Source: JADKIH01 sp031417395 (GTDB lineage Bacteria > Bacteroidota > Bacteroidia > AKYH767-A > 2013-40CM-41-45). From it: 64,000 nucleotides of DNA. Where the stretch lies: contig JANOVM010000018.1 of the NCBI GenBank assembly GCA_031417395.1, positions 62,001 to 126,000 on the forward strand. The letters run 5' to 3'. Each line of letters opens with the position of its first letter. Positions within the stretch are counted from its first letter, which is position 1. Both the position numbers and the translations under genes were made by a program. Under the pieces are notes generated by a model that searched no databases, had not been told where the DNA came from, and was given only the letters and a program-made list of their open reading frames with translations. This document shows positions 15,930-27,000 of the stretch, piece by piece.

Positions 15930-18233
15930 ATGAGAAAAATAAACGCTTTCACTTTTTACTTTTTAATAATCCTTCTCCTTCTTCATTCATCCTTTTGTTC
16001 AGCACAAAAAGTAGGATTAGTGTTGAGTGGCGGCGGAGTAAGAGGAATGGCTCATATTGGTGTAATCAAAGCCCTGGAAGAAAAAAATATTCCTATTGAT
16101 TTTGTCGCTGGAACGTCTGCAGGTGCAATCGTAGCATGTATGTACGCCCAGGGATATTCAGGTATTCAAATGGATTCTATAGTAAAGACTGATGATTTCC
16201 TGAACTGGGCTACCGGTGTTATTGATGATGATTACTCATATTACTTTCGGAAAAAAGAAGATAATGCATCCTGGATAAGTCTTAAGTTTGCGCTCGATTC
16301 CGTTATTACAACATCTTTGCCTACGAATATTGTTAGTTCGATTCCCTATGATTACTCATTGCTTGAAAATACCGCAGCACCTATTGCCAAAGCAAATTAT
16401 AATTTCGATTCGCTTTTTGTTCCTTTTCGGTGCGTAGCAGCAGATATTGAAAACAAAAAAACAATTATATTCAGGAATGGTGATTTAGCACAGGCGGTCC
16501 GGGCTTCTTCGGCATACCCATTCTATTTTAAACCTGTTATTTTTGATAATAAAATTTTATACGATGGCGGAATGTATAATAATTTTCCGGCCGATGTATT
16601 GCTTGAAGAATTTCAACCCGATATAATTATTGGCTCCAATGCTGCCGGTTCAACCACACCTGCATTAGAAGGAAATATTATTTCACAAATACGGACAATG
16701 ATGACAACTCCTACTGACTTTTCTGTGATTTGCGAGAATGGCGTTTTGATAGAAATCAATACCAATCGTTTTGGCTTGTTTGACTTTTCACGAATAAGTG
16801 AGATCATTGAAGAAGGATATAAATCTGCTCAGGGACAAATGGGCCGGCTATTGGTAAATGTTCAAAGAAGAGTATCCTCGGAAGAATTAGCAAAACGCAG
16901 AAACGATTATCGATCCTCATTGCCGGAAGTATACATAGATAAAATTAACATAGAAGGAATTAATTCCAATCAAGCTGAATACGTTCGTCAAATAATTAAG
17001 CCGGGTATAACTCCGATTCCTTTAAAACGATTAAAAGCGGCATACTTCTCACTGGTTGCCGATCAAAACATTAAAAGCATTTACCCGTCTGTCCAGTTAA
17101 ACGAAACTACAGGGCTTTTCGATCTTAAATTAAAAATCAAGAGGGAAAAAGATATTATTACTCAATTCGGAGGCAATATTTCTTCTCGTCCCGTAAGTGA
17201 AGCTTTTGTAGGTTTACAGTACAATTTATGGAGCCGAAAGTCCTATAATTTTTCAGGTAATTTCTACTTCGGAAAACTTTATACTTCCGGGCAATTTCGG
17301 ATACGGATGGATTCACCGGCACGATTTCCATACTTTCTTGAATCTGATATTACTTTAAATCAATATGACTATTTCAGAAGCAGCAATGCAGCGTTTTTCA
17401 CAGAACAGAAACCTTCCTATATTTTAAAATCGGATTACAACTTTGGAATGAATTTCGGAATCCCCGCAAGAAATAAAGGTAAAATAATAGCTTCAGCAGC
17501 CTATACAAGAATACAAGATGATTATTATCAAACGAAGGATTTTCTTTCTAAAGATACAGCTGATCAGACGATTCTTAAAGGTCCCGTAGGAGCGATTTGT
17601 TTTGAAAGAAATACATTAAACAAAAAAGAATATCCAAACCAGGGAACGTTTTTAAGTATGCGACTTCAGTATGTAAATGTTCAGGAAATAACAATTCCCG
17701 GATCTACATCGATTGACAGAAAAAAGAAAACGAATTTTCACGACTGGCTTATTTTTAAAATTAAGTATGAAAATTACTTCACTCGCAAAGGCAGAGTGAA
17801 ATTTGGAATGTCGTTTGACTTTTCAACAACAGAGATGCCTTTTCTTTCAAATTATACTGCTACAGTCCTAAACAGCCCATCCTTCAACCCTATTCAGGAA
17901 TCAAAAACTGTTTTCCTTCCATCTTTTCATGCACATACCTTTGGCGGTTTGGGCTCGAAGAATGTTATTTCAATAAATAATAATATTGAAATGATTTTAG
18001 AAGGATACGTATTTCAACCGTATCGTGAAATTCTTCCTACAACGGATAATAAAACGTATTATGGTGATTACTTCGGAAAAAGATATTATATCGGCTCACT
18101 CGGCGCTGTGGTTCAAAGTCCGTTAGGTCCAATAGGCTTCTTTGTAAATTACTTTGATAACAGGGAAAATTCGTTTTCTTTTTTGTTTCACTTTGGTTAT
18201 TTCATATTTAATAGAAGCTCTATTAATGATTAA
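15930..18233 (+). CDS. Patatin-like phospholipase with C-terminal outer-membrane barrel
   Basis: A 767-residue exported protein. A signal peptide (residues 1-25, ending FCSAQ) precedes a patatin domain with oxyanion motif SGGGVRGMAHIGV, nucleophile Ser63 in GTSAGA and catalytic Asp212 in YDGGMYNNFP. A POTRA-like segment (VYIDKINIEGINSNQAEYVRQII) spans about 325-400. A BamA/surface-antigen-type beta-barrel follows to the C-terminus, with alternating aromatic strands and a final GPIGFFVNY. The arrangement resembles type Vd autotransporters such as PlpD and FplA, in which the lipase is carried by its own barrel. Both catalytic residues are intact, so an active lipase is expected. Confidence 0.88.
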   Translation: MRKINAFTFYFLIILLLLHSSFCSAQKVGLVLSGGGVRGMAHIGVIKALEEKNIPIDFVAGTSAGAIVACMYAQGYSGIQMDSIVKTDDFLNWATGVIDDDYSYYFRKKEDNASWISLKFALDSVITTSLPTNIVSSIPYDYSLLENTAAPIAKANYNFDSLFVPFRCVAADIENKKTIIFRNGDLAQAVRASSAYPFYFKPVIFDNKILYDGGMYNNFPADVLLEEFQPDIIIGSNAAGSTTPALEGNIISQIRTMMTTPTDFSVICENGVLIEINTNRFGLFDFSRISEIIEEGYKSAQGQMGRLLVNVQRRVSSEELAKRRNDYRSSLPEVYIDKINIEGINSNQAEYVRQIIKPGITPIPLKRLKAAYFSLVADQNIKSIYPSVQLNETTGLFDLKLKIKREKDIITQFGGNISSRPVSEAFVGLQYNLWSRKSYNFSGNFYFGKLYTSGQFRIRMDSPARFPYFLESDITLNQYDYFRSSNAAFFTEQKPSYILKSDYNFGMNFGIPARNKGKIIASAAYTRIQDDYYQTKDFLSKDTADQTILKGPVGAICFERNTLNKKEYPNQGTFLSMRLQYVNVQEITIPGSTSIDRKKKTNFHDWLIFKIKYENYFTRKGRVKFGMSFDFSTTEMPFLSNYTATVLNSPSFNPIQESKTVFLPSFHAHTFGGLGSKNVISINNNIEMILEGYVFQPYREILPTTDNKTYYGDYFGKRYYIGSLGAVVQSPLGPIGFFVNYFDNRENSFSFLFHFGYFIFNRSSIND

Positions 18234-18317
18234 AATAAAATTAAATATTAGGCATAGAAAGTTAACCATAGCCGAATTCCGTATATTGCAGAAAAATAAA
18301 TTTATTCAACAAACCAA

Positions 18318-18836
18318 ATGATTATTATATTATTTCTAACCATGCTTATAAACCAGGAAACTTCAACCATCTACAATTTTAAACCTATTTCTATTGATGG
18401 AAAAGTAACTGATCTCTCAGCCTACAAAGGGAAAAAAATTCTTATAGTCAATACTGCCTCTGAATGCGGCAATACCCCACAATATGCGGATCTTGAAAAA
18501 TTATTTGAAGAAAATAAAGATAATCTGGTTATTCTTGGGTTCCCTGCAAACAATTTCGGAGAACAGGAACCTGGAACAAATTCTCAAATAGCTTCTTTTT
18601 GTAAAAAAAATTATGGTGTCACCTTCCCTATTATGTCAAAACTATCTGTAAAAGGTGATGACATAGATCCACTATTTAAATGGTTAATAGAACAACCAAA
18701 TCCGGACTTTACAGGAAATATAAAATGGAATTTTGAAAAATTTTTAATAGATGAAAACGGAAAATTAGTTAGAAGATTTGCAGCCAAACTTTCACCATCC
18801 GATGATAAAATAAGGAAGGCTATTCAAAATAATTAA
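18318..18836 (+). CDS. Glutathione peroxidase family thiol peroxidase
   Basis: A 172-residue peroxidase. The peroxidatic residue is Cys50 in VNTASECGNTPQY, a Cys form and not selenocysteine. Supporting residues are the Gln in NFGEQEPG and the Trp-Asn in IKWNFEKFLI. Bacterial Cys-GPx enzymes usually use thioredoxin to reduce hydroperoxides. The N-terminus (MIIILFLTMLINQ) is short and hydrophobic, possibly a weak signal or anchor, so periplasmic location is possible but unproven. A terminator follows at 18864. Confidence 0.9.
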   Translation: MIIILFLTMLINQETSTIYNFKPISIDGKVTDLSAYKGKKILIVNTASECGNTPQYADLEKLFEENKDNLVILGFPANNFGEQEPGTNSQIASFCKKNYGVTFPIMSKLSVKGDDIDPLFKWLIEQPNPDFTGNIKWNFEKFLIDENGKLVRRFAAKLSPSDDKIRKAIQNN

Positions 18837-18863
18837 GTATAAATAATTTCTAAAATATTATCT

Positions 18864-18888
18864 ACCCGGGCATTCCCCGGGTTTTTTT
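18864..18888 (+). terminator. Rho-independent terminator after the GPx gene
   Basis: The stem ACCCGGG / CCCGGGT with a 5-nt loop (CATTC) is followed by seven Ts. It stands 28 bp after the peroxidase stop. Confidence 0.9.
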
Positions 18889-18915
18889 ATGACTTAAAAC
18901 CTTTAATTTCGACAA

Positions 18916-19272
18916 ATGAATATTAACATACGAAAAAAAGAAAACTTTCATATCCTGCTATGGTTAGTGAAAGATCTTTCATGGGTCACTCTTTCTAAAA
19001 GTTTTGGAGTTATAATGATAGCGCCTACACTTCTATTAGCTATTCATATAACGTATATTCATCGCAGCGATAAAGAAGAACTGGCACATAATCTGGCAGT
19101 CTGCTTTTGGATTGCCGCAAACTCAGTGTGGATGATTGGAGAGTTTTTCTATGAAGATTCTCTTAGAAGTTATGCAACTGCGTTTTTTGTGTCAGGACTT
19201 TCAGTAATATTATTTTATTATTTGCCTATATTATTCAGTGGCAGAAATATGCTGAAAAATAAAAACAGGTAA
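18916..19272 (+). CDS. Small membrane protein of unknown function
   Basis: 118 residues with three to four hydrophobic stretches: FGVIMIAPTLLLAIHITYI, LAVCFWIAANSVWMIG and YATAFFVSGLSVILFYYLPILF. The ends are positively charged (MNINIRKKE, RNMLKNKNR). A recognisable internal feature is CFWIAANSVWMIGEFFYED. I do not recognise the family. It is an isolated gene: a terminator lies upstream, the next gene is convergent, and a TAATTTCG box (one mismatch to TAnnTTTG) ends 4 nt before the ATG. Confidence 0.6.
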   Translation: MNINIRKKENFHILLWLVKDLSWVTLSKSFGVIMIAPTLLLAIHITYIHRSDKEELAHNLAVCFWIAANSVWMIGEFFYEDSLRSYATAFFVSGLSVILFYYLPILFSGRNMLKNKNR

Positions 19273-19324
19273 ATAATATATAAAATGAAAAGTATGCAAA
19301 GTGATTTGAAGTCTCTGAATAAAA

Positions 19325-19636
19325 CTACGCCTGAGCAGCCGGTCCACCAAAATTCATCGGTATACCAATACCTTCTGTTTGTTTTATTGGCCCGTGTATA
19401 GCTTCAAACTTTGCAATATTATCCTGCATGGCTGCTAATAAACGTTTTGCATGCTGTGGAGTAAGTAATATCCTTGCTTTAACTTTTGCTTTAGGAACTC
19501 CGGGCATAACTTTTACAAAATCAATTACAAATTCTGATGTGCTATGTGTAATGATAGCAAGATTTGAATAAATTCCATCAGCAATTTCTTCTGTAAGTTC
19601 TATATTAAGCTGGTTTTGGTTTTGATTTTCGTCCAT
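19325..19636 (-). CDS. DUF3467 family protein
   Basis: 103 residues, no signal peptide. The core reads LNIELTEEIADGIYSNLAIITHSTSEFVIDF, then ARILLTPQHAKRLLAAMQDNI and a C-terminus that is Gly/Ala-rich. This is the DUF3467 pattern. In Bacteroidota such genes commonly follow rpoC, as here (104 bp after it, behind a terminator). Function is not known; linkage to RNA polymerase genes hints at a role in expression but proves nothing. Confidence 0.85.
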   Translation of the reverse strand: MDENQNQNQLNIELTEEIADGIYSNLAIITHSTSEFVIDFVKVMPGVPKAKVKARILLTPQHAKRLLAAMQDNIAKFEAIHGPIKQTEGIGIPMNFGGPAAQA

Positions 19637-19693
19637 GGCTATAATTTTTAAAAAGTAAGTACTTATCCGGTTTAATCAGTTCTGTAAATATAA

Positions 19694-19724
19694 AAAAACC
19701 GCTTCAGAATCCGAAGCGGTTTTT
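19694..19724 (-). terminator. Terminator of the rpoBC operon
   Basis: A perfect 12-bp stem, AAAAACCGCTTC / GAAGCGGTTTTT, with a 7-nt loop lies 16 bp after the rpoC stop. On the minus strand the stem ends in a T run. The stem is symmetric enough to work in both directions. Confidence 0.9.
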
Positions 19725-19740
19725 AAATTGATTTTTATTT

Positions 19741-22700
19741 TCAATGTTCGCTAACCTCTTCTTCTTGTTTAGAGGCCATTAACAAGTCATATTCCTCCTG
19801 AGAACCTACAATCAGACGTTCATATTCACGTAAGCCGGTACCGGCAGGAATAAGGTGTCCAACAATTACATTCTCTTTCAAACCGAGGAGATCATCCACT
19901 TTACCATTCACAGCTGCTTCATTCAGTACTTTTGTGGTTTCCTGGAAGGAAGCGGCAGATATCCAACTCTTCGTATGAAGCGATGCCTGAGTAATACCCT
20001 GTAATACCGGAGAAGAAGTTGCAGGAATTGCATCTCTGGCCTCAATTGGCTTTAAGTCTTTACGTTTCAACACAGAATTTTCTTCACGCAGTCTTCTTAG
20101 AGTGATGATCTGGCCGGCTTTAAGGTCATTAGAATCGCCAGGTTCAAGAACAACGACTTTATCCATGATTGTATCATTTTCTTTAATGAAATCAATACGA
20201 TCAACATATTCGCGTTCCAGGAACATGGTGTCACCCGGATCATCAATAACAACCTTCCGCATCATCTGACGAACAATTACTTCAAAGTGCTTGTCATTTA
20301 TTTTCACACCCTGCAAACGATAAACTTCCTGTACCTCATTTACAAGGTACTCCTGTACCATCGCCGGTCCTTTAATAGAGAGAATATCATTCGGCGTTAT
20401 AGCACCGTCAGATAGCGGATCTCCGGCCTTAATAAAGTCGTTATCCTGCACAAGAATGTGTTTGGATAGTGGAACGAGGTATTTTTTAACTTCACCGTCA
20501 CGGGAAGTAATAACTACTTCTCTGTTACCACGCTTTATTCCACCGTAAGAAACGATACCATCGATTTCACTTACAACAGCAGGATTACTTGGGTTACGTG
20601 CTTCGAATAATTCAGTAACTCGAGGAAGACCACCGGTAATATCACCTGATTTACCTGTTGTACGAGGTATTTTTACAAGGATATCTCCTGATTGAATCTT
20701 CTGCGCTTTATTAACCATAACGTGCGCTCCAACAGGAATGTTATAGGCTTTAATTACTTCCTTCTTATCATCGATGATTTTGATAACAGGGTTTTTAGTT
20801 TTATCTCTTGTTTCAATAATAACTTTCTCCTTGTAACCTGTTTGCTCATCGGACTCTTCACGGAAAGTAATTCCTTCTTCTACATGTTCAAATTCTACTT
20901 TACCCGCAAATTCAGAAAGGATAACGGCGTTGAATGGATCCCAGTCACAAATGACATCTCCTTTTTCAACTATTGCTTTATCTTTTACCTGTAATTTAGC
21001 TCCGTATGGAATATTGGAAGTAGCAAGAACAGTTCCTGTTGTTGGATCAATTATTCTGAATTCTCCAGAACGGCCGATTACAACTGCATGAGATTTATTT
21101 CCGTCTTTGAAAGTAACGGTTTTTATTTCTTCGAATTCAATACGTCCGCCATATTTTGCCTTTAACTCAGACTCAGAAGCACCTTTTTGTGCAACACCAC
21201 CGACGTGGAATGTACGAAGTGTAAGCTGTGTTCCCGGCTCACCAATTGACTGTGCAGCAATTACACCAACGGCTTCACCCTTCTGAACCATGCGGCCGGA
21301 AGCGAGGTTTCTGCCATAGCATTTAGCACATACTCCCCTAACGGACTCACACGTTAATACAGAACGAATTTCAACAGTTTCAATTGGAGATTCTTCAATT
21401 AATGTTGCGACAAGTTCCGTGATTTCTTTTCCATTTTCAATTAACAATTTACCGGTTAAAGGATGGTAAATGTCATGTAAAGAAACACGACCTAGTATTC
21501 TATCATAGAGAGATTCTACTACTTCTTCATTATTTTTAAGTGCAGTTTCTGCCAATCCGCGCAGTGTACCACAATCTTCATCGGTGATAATTACATCCTG
21601 TGCAACATCCACTAAACGACGCGTCAGGTAACCGGCATCGGCTGTTTTCAAAGCCGTATCGGCAAGACCTTTACGGGCACCGTGTGTAGAGATAAAATAC
21701 TCAAGAATTGAAAGACCTTCCTTAAAGTTAGAAAGGATAGGGTTTTCAATGATCTCACCGCCGGATGAACCACTCTTTTGTGGTTTGGCCATAAGTCCCC
21801 TCATTCCTCCAAGCTGACGAATCTGCTCTTTAGAACCCCTTGCACCGGAATCCAACATCATGAAAATAGAATTGAATCCCTGCTTATCATTCGTTAACTG
21901 CTTCATCAGTGTCTCTGTAATGCGGGAACTTGTTCGCGTCCAGATATCGATGATTTGATTGTAACGTTCATTATATGTAATGAAGCCAAGGTTGTAATTG
22001 TTTAACACCTCATCAACTTCAGCATTTGCTTTATTAATTAGCTCTACCTTAATCTCCGGAATTTTTACATCTTCCAGGTTAAATGATAAAGCTCCTTTAA
22101 AGGCCATCTTAAATCCAAGATCCTTCATATCGTCAAGGAACTTTGCAGTCTTAGCGACACCACATGTTTTCAATACATCTCCAATAATATCACGAAGTGC
22201 TTTTTTGGTAAGTAAAGTATTGATATACCCGGCTTCTTCAGGAACGACCTGATTGAAAAGGACACGACCAACAGTGGTTTTTGTCATTTCATTAACAAGA
22301 CCACTTTCTTTCATTACATTGACCTTAACTTCAATAGTGGCATGCAATTCAACACGGCCTTCGTTATGGGCAATAATAACTTCTTCAGGAGAATAAAATT
22401 TCATTCCTTCTCCCTTTACTTTCCGTGTCGCATCGGTCTTACGTTCTTTAGTTGTATAATAAAGTCCGAGTACCATGTCCTGAGATGGAACAGTAATAGG
22501 AGCTCCATTAGCAGGGTTAAGGATATTGTGAGAAGCAAGCATTAACATCTGTGCTTCTAATATTGCAGCATTTCCAAGTGGAACGTGAACGGCCATCTGG
22601 TCACCGTCAAAGTCAGCGTTGAAGGCAGTACAAACCAATGGATGAAGCTGAATAGCTTTTCCCTCGATCAACTTAGGCTGGAAAGCCTGAATACCCAAAC

Positions 22701-24033
22701 GGTGAAGTGTTGGAGCCCTGTTTAAAAGAACAGGATGTCCCTTCAATACATTTTCAAGAATATCCCAAACTAAAGGATCTTTTCTATCAACTATTTTCTT
22801 TGCCGACTTTACAGTTTTAACAACGCCTCTTTCAATCATCTTACGGATGATAAACGGCTTGAAAAGTTCAGCAGCCATATCTTTCGGAAGACCGCACTCA
22901 TGTAATTTTAACTCAGGCCCAACGACAATTACGGAACGTGCTGAATAATCGACACGTTTTCCAAGAAGGTTTTGACGGAAACGTCCCTGTTTACCTTTTA
23001 AGGAATCCGAAAGTGATTTCAGTGCACGATTGGATTCAGTCTTCACCGCATTTACCTTACGCGAATTATCAAAGAGAGAATCAACAGCTTCCTGAAGCAT
23101 ACGCTTCTCATTACGGAGAATTACATCAGGAGCTTTTATTTCTAAAAGACGCTTTAAACGATTGTTACGGATAATTACACGTCTGTATAAATCGTTCAAA
23201 TCGGAAGTAGCAAAACGGCCGCCATCTAAAGGAACGAGCGGTCTTAATTCAGGAGGAATAACAGGAACAACTTTGACAATCATCCACTCGGGACGATTTT
23301 CAATATGCTGGTTAGCAGAACGGAAAGCTTCAACAACATTCAGCCTTTTTAAAGCTTCATTCTTACGCTGCTGAGAAGTTTCATTGCTGGCCTGGTGACG
23401 TAAGTTATAGGAAAGCTCATCCAGGTTCAATCTAGAAAGCAAATCAAACAATGCCTCCGCTCCCATTTTCGCTATGAAACGATTAGGATCTTTTTCATCC
23501 AAGTGTTGATTTTCCTTTGGAAGTGCTTCGAGAATCATTAAATATTCTTCTTCCGTCAGGAAGTCAAGATAGTTAATACCATCTGTAGCTTTAACACCCG
23601 CTTGAATTACTACGTAACGCTCATAATAAATAATCATGTCCAACTTTTTAGTTGGAAGTCCAAGCAAATAACCAATCTTATTTGGTAAAGAGCGGAAATA
23701 CCATATATGAGCAACGGGAACGGTTAATGTAATATGACCCATGCGCTCCCTTCTGACTTTCTTTTCAGTTACTTCAACACCACAACGGTCACAAACGATT
23801 CCTTTGTAACGAATACGTTTGTATTTACCGCAATGACATTCCCAATCTTTAACAGGGCCGAAAATACGCTCACAGAATAATCCGTCGCGTTCCGGTTTGT
23901 ATGTCCTGTAATTGATTGTTTCCGGTTTCAAAACTTCACCGCTTGACTGCTCCAGAATATGTTCAGGAGAAGCTAGGCTAATGATAATTTTGGAAAAATT
24001 GGATTTAATTTTTATTTCTTTTCTGGTTGCCAT
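19741..24033 (-). CDS. rpoC: DNA-directed RNA polymerase subunit beta'
   Basis: 1430 residues, full length for Bacteroidota. The N-terminal zinc ribbon uses Cys66, Cys68, Cys81 and Cys84 (CHCGKYKRI, CDRCGVEVTE). The active-site Mg-binding motif NADFDGDQMAVH is near residue 475. The second zinc site is CESVRGVCAKCYG, and the trigger-loop region (GEPGTQLTLRTFHVGG) is intact. The C-terminus ends EERLIVGSQEEYDLLMASKQ. It lies 66 bp after rpoB in the same transcript. Nothing is truncated or unusual. Confidence 0.99.
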   Translation of the reverse strand: MATRKEIKIKSNFSKIIISLASPEHILEQSSGEVLKPETINYRTYKPERDGLFCERIFGPVKDWECHCGKYKRIRYKGIVCDRCGVEVTEKKVRRERMGHITLTVPVAHIWYFRSLPNKIGYLLGLPTKKLDMIIYYERYVVIQAGVKATDGINYLDFLTEEEYLMILEALPKENQHLDEKDPNRFIAKMGAEALFDLLSRLNLDELSYNLRHQASNETSQQRKNEALKRLNVVEAFRSANQHIENRPEWMIVKVVPVIPPELRPLVPLDGGRFATSDLNDLYRRVIIRNNRLKRLLEIKAPDVILRNEKRMLQEAVDSLFDNSRKVNAVKTESNRALKSLSDSLKGKQGRFRQNLLGKRVDYSARSVIVVGPELKLHECGLPKDMAAELFKPFIIRKMIERGVVKTVKSAKKIVDRKDPLVWDILENVLKGHPVLLNRAPTLHRLGIQAFQPKLIEGKAIQLHPLVCTAFNADFDGDQMAVHVPLGNAAILEAQMLMLASHNILNPANGAPITVPSQDMVLGLYYTTKERKTDATRKVKGEGMKFYSPEEVIIAHNEGRVELHATIEVKVNVMKESGLVNEMTKTTVGRVLFNQVVPEEAGYINTLLTKKALRDIIGDVLKTCGVAKTAKFLDDMKDLGFKMAFKGALSFNLEDVKIPEIKVELINKANAEVDEVLNNYNLGFITYNERYNQIIDIWTRTSSRITETLMKQLTNDKQGFNSIFMMLDSGARGSKEQIRQLGGMRGLMAKPQKSGSSGGEIIENPILSNFKEGLSILEYFISTHGARKGLADTALKTADAGYLTRRLVDVAQDVIITDEDCGTLRGLAETALKNNEEVVESLYDRILGRVSLHDIYHPLTGKLLIENGKEITELVATLIEESPIETVEIRSVLTCESVRGVCAKCYGRNLASGRMVQKGEAVGVIAAQSIGEPGTQLTLRTFHVGGVAQKGASESELKAKYGGRIEFEEIKTVTFKDGNKSHAVVIGRSGEFRIIDPTTGTVLATSNIPYGAKLQVKDKAIVEKGDVICDWDPFNAVILSEFAGKVEFEHVEEGITFREESDEQTGYKEKVIIETRDKTKNPVIKIIDDKKEVIKAYNIPVGAHVMVNKAQKIQSGDILVKIPRTTGKSGDITGGLPRVTELFEARNPSNPAVVSEIDGIVSYGGIKRGNREVVITSRDGEVKKYLVPLSKHILVQDNDFIKAGDPLSDGAITPNDILSIKGPAMVQEYLVNEVQEVYRLQGVKINDKHFEVIVRQMMRKVVIDDPGDTMFLEREYVDRIDFIKENDTIMDKVVVLEPGDSNDLKAGQIITLRRLREENSVLKRKDLKPIEARDAIPATSSPVLQGITQASLHTKSWISAASFQETTKVLNEAAVNGKVDDLLGLKENVIVGHLIPAGTGLREYERLIVGSQEEYDLLMASKQEEEVSEH

Positions 24034-24099
24034 CTAATTTAGTTTTTAATGTTTGATGTTTTGAATGAATTAAATTATTGCCGATTCAATCTCACCAAA

Positions 24100-27000
24100 C
24101 TATTCAAGAGTAATCTTTAGACCCAATCCCCTGAGTTCATGCAACAATACGTTGAATGATTCCGGAATACCGGGTGTAGGAAGATTTTCTCCCTTAACAA
24201 TGGATTCATATGTTTTTGCACGACCGATTACGTCATCCGATTTAACGGTAAGAATTTCCTGAAGGATGTTGGCTGCACCGAATGCTTCGAGTGCCCAAAC
24301 CTCCATCTCACCAAATCGCTGGCCTCCGAACTGTGCTTTACCACCCAACGGTTGCTGTGTAATAAGCGAATAAGGTCCGATAGAACGTGCGTGCATTTTA
24401 TCATCAACCATGTGACCGAGTTTCATCATATAGATGACACCAACGGTAGCCGGCTGATCAAAACGCTCTCCCGAACCTCCATCATAGAGATATGTACTTC
24501 CAAACTTTGGAAGTTCAGCCTTAGAAACGTAATCATCGATTTGCTCAATGGAAGCACCGTCAAAAATTGGAGTTGAAAATTTCATTCCGAGTTTTAATCC
24601 TGCCCATCCAAGAATTGTTTCATAGATCTGTCCAAGGTTCATACGTGAAGGTACACCGAGTGGATTTAAAACGATGTCGACCGGAGTTCCATCAGCAAGG
24701 AAAGGCATGTCTTCATCACGAACAATTTTCGCAACAATACCTTTATTTCCGTGACGGCCCGCCATCTTATCGCCAACTTTCAATTTACGTTTCTTAGCGA
24801 TATAAACTTTGGCAAGCTGAACGATACCGGCCGGTAGTTCATCACCAACGGTAAGGGCAAATTTCTTGCGCTTATAGATTCCGGAAATATCGTTAAACTT
24901 AATAGTATAATTATGCAGCAACTGTTTAATCTGATCGTTCTTTTCTTTGTCAGTTGTCCACTTATCAGGATTAATAGTATCGAAGTTTATTTCCGTAAGC
25001 ATTTTCTGAGTGAACTTCGCTCCTTTTGGAATAATTACTTCTTTAAAGATATCCGTAACACCCTGAGAAGTTTTTCCGCTTACAAGAACGAATAACTTAT
25101 CGATCAGTTTTTCTTTTAGCTCAACAATTTGTTGATTGTATTCTTTGTCAAGTTTCTCAAGCAATACTTTTTCGTCATTCTTCTGCGTCTTATCTTTTGC
25201 TGTTACGCGTGAGAACAAACGCTTATCAATAACTACTCCTTTTACGGAAGGGGGAACTTTTAAAGAAGCATCTTTTACGTCGCCTGCTTTATCTCCGAAG
25301 ATTGCACGAAGAAGTTTTTCTTCCGGAGAAGGATCTGTTTCTCCTTTTGGTGTAATTTTTCCGATAAGAATATCACCTTCCATAACTTCAGCACCGACAC
25401 GAATCAAACCGTTTTCATCCAGTTCACGGGTAGCTTCTTCGCTTACATTCGGAATATCCGCTGTAAGCTCTTCCATTCCGCGTTTGGTATCACGCACTTC
25501 GAGACTGTATTCATCGATGTGTATGGATGTGAATATATCTTCACGAATTACGCGTTCAGATATTACAATAGCATCCTCAAAATTATTTCCTTTCCAAGGC
25601 ATGAAAGCAACCTGAAGATTACGACCAAGAGCAAGTTCTCCGCTTTGAGTAGCATATCCTTCACATAATACCTGACCTTTTTTAACCTTCTGACCTTTTA
25701 TAACAATAGGCTTTAAGTTAATGCAGGTATTCTGATTGGTTTTCTGGAATTTAGTAAGTACGTATGTCTTTACATCATCTTCGAAACTGATTAACTTCTC
25801 ATTTTCTTTTCTGCTATAACGAATAGTAACTTCAATTGCATCAACGTATTCAACAACTCCGTCACCTTCGGCATTAATGAGAACTCTTGAATCACGTGCT
25901 ACTAATCCTTCCAGTCCGGTACCAACAATTGGAGCCTCCGGGCGAAGCAAAGGAACAGCCTGACGTTGCATGTTAGATCCCATCAGGGCACGGTTAGCAT
26001 CATCGTGTTCCAGGAAAGGAATCAACGAAGCGGCAATCGATGCAATCTGGTTTGGAGCAACGTCCATAAGATTGATTTTCTCCGGTCCAAGGACAGGAAA
26101 ATCTCCAAGTTCGCGGGCTTTAACTTTAAGATCAATAAAGTCACCGCGCTCATTTATTTTAGCATTTGCCTGAGCAATTACTTTATTATCTTCTTCTTCT
26201 GCGGTAAGATAAATAACTGGTTTATCTACATCAACAATTCCATTCGTAACTGTACGATACGGTGTTTCAATAAAACCAAGATTGTTGATTTTCGCATACA
26301 CACATAAAGAAGAAATAAGTCCGATGTTTGGTCCCTCAGGAGTTTCAATGGTACAAAGACGACCGTAATGCGTGTAATGCACGTCACGAACCTCGAAGCC
26401 TGCACGTTCACGCGAAAGACCTCCGGGCCCAAGTGCCGAAAGACGGCGCTTGTGGGTGATTTCAGCCAATGGATTGGTCTGATCCATGAACTGGGACAAT
26501 TGATTTGTTCCGAAGAATGAATTAATGACAGAAGAAAGTGTCTTCGCATTAATCAAATCAGAAGGCGTGAAAACCTCATTATCTCTGACGTTCATTCTTT
26601 CACGAATCGTTCTTGCCATACGGGCAAGTCCGACACCAAATTGAGAATACAATTGCTCACCAACTGTTCGTACACGACGATTAGAAAGGTGATCAATGTC
26701 ATCGACTTCAGCTTTAGAATTAATCAGCTGAATAAGCTGACGAATGATTTCAATAATATCCTGCTTAGTAAGAACACGAGTATCTTCTGCGATTTCGAGT
26801 CCCAATTTTTTATTTATTCTGTAACGCCCTACATCACCGAGATCGTATCGCTTATCGGAAAAGAAAAGTTTATCGATAATTCCTCGTGCAGTTTCTTCAT
26901 CAGGTGGTTCAGCATTTCTCAGCTGGCGGTAAATATGTTCAACCGCTTCCTTTTCTGAATTGGAAGTATCTTTTTGCAGGGTATTGTAAATGATAGCATA

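Noticed and set aside
18318..18836. Possible selenocysteine glutathione peroxidase
   Set aside because: The active-site codon is TGC (Cys50), and no in-frame TGA is present.
25136..25615. A 159-codon plus-strand frame opposite rpoB
   Set aside because: It is entirely antisense to a highly conserved gene; its Ser/Phe-rich composition mirrors the rpoB codons.
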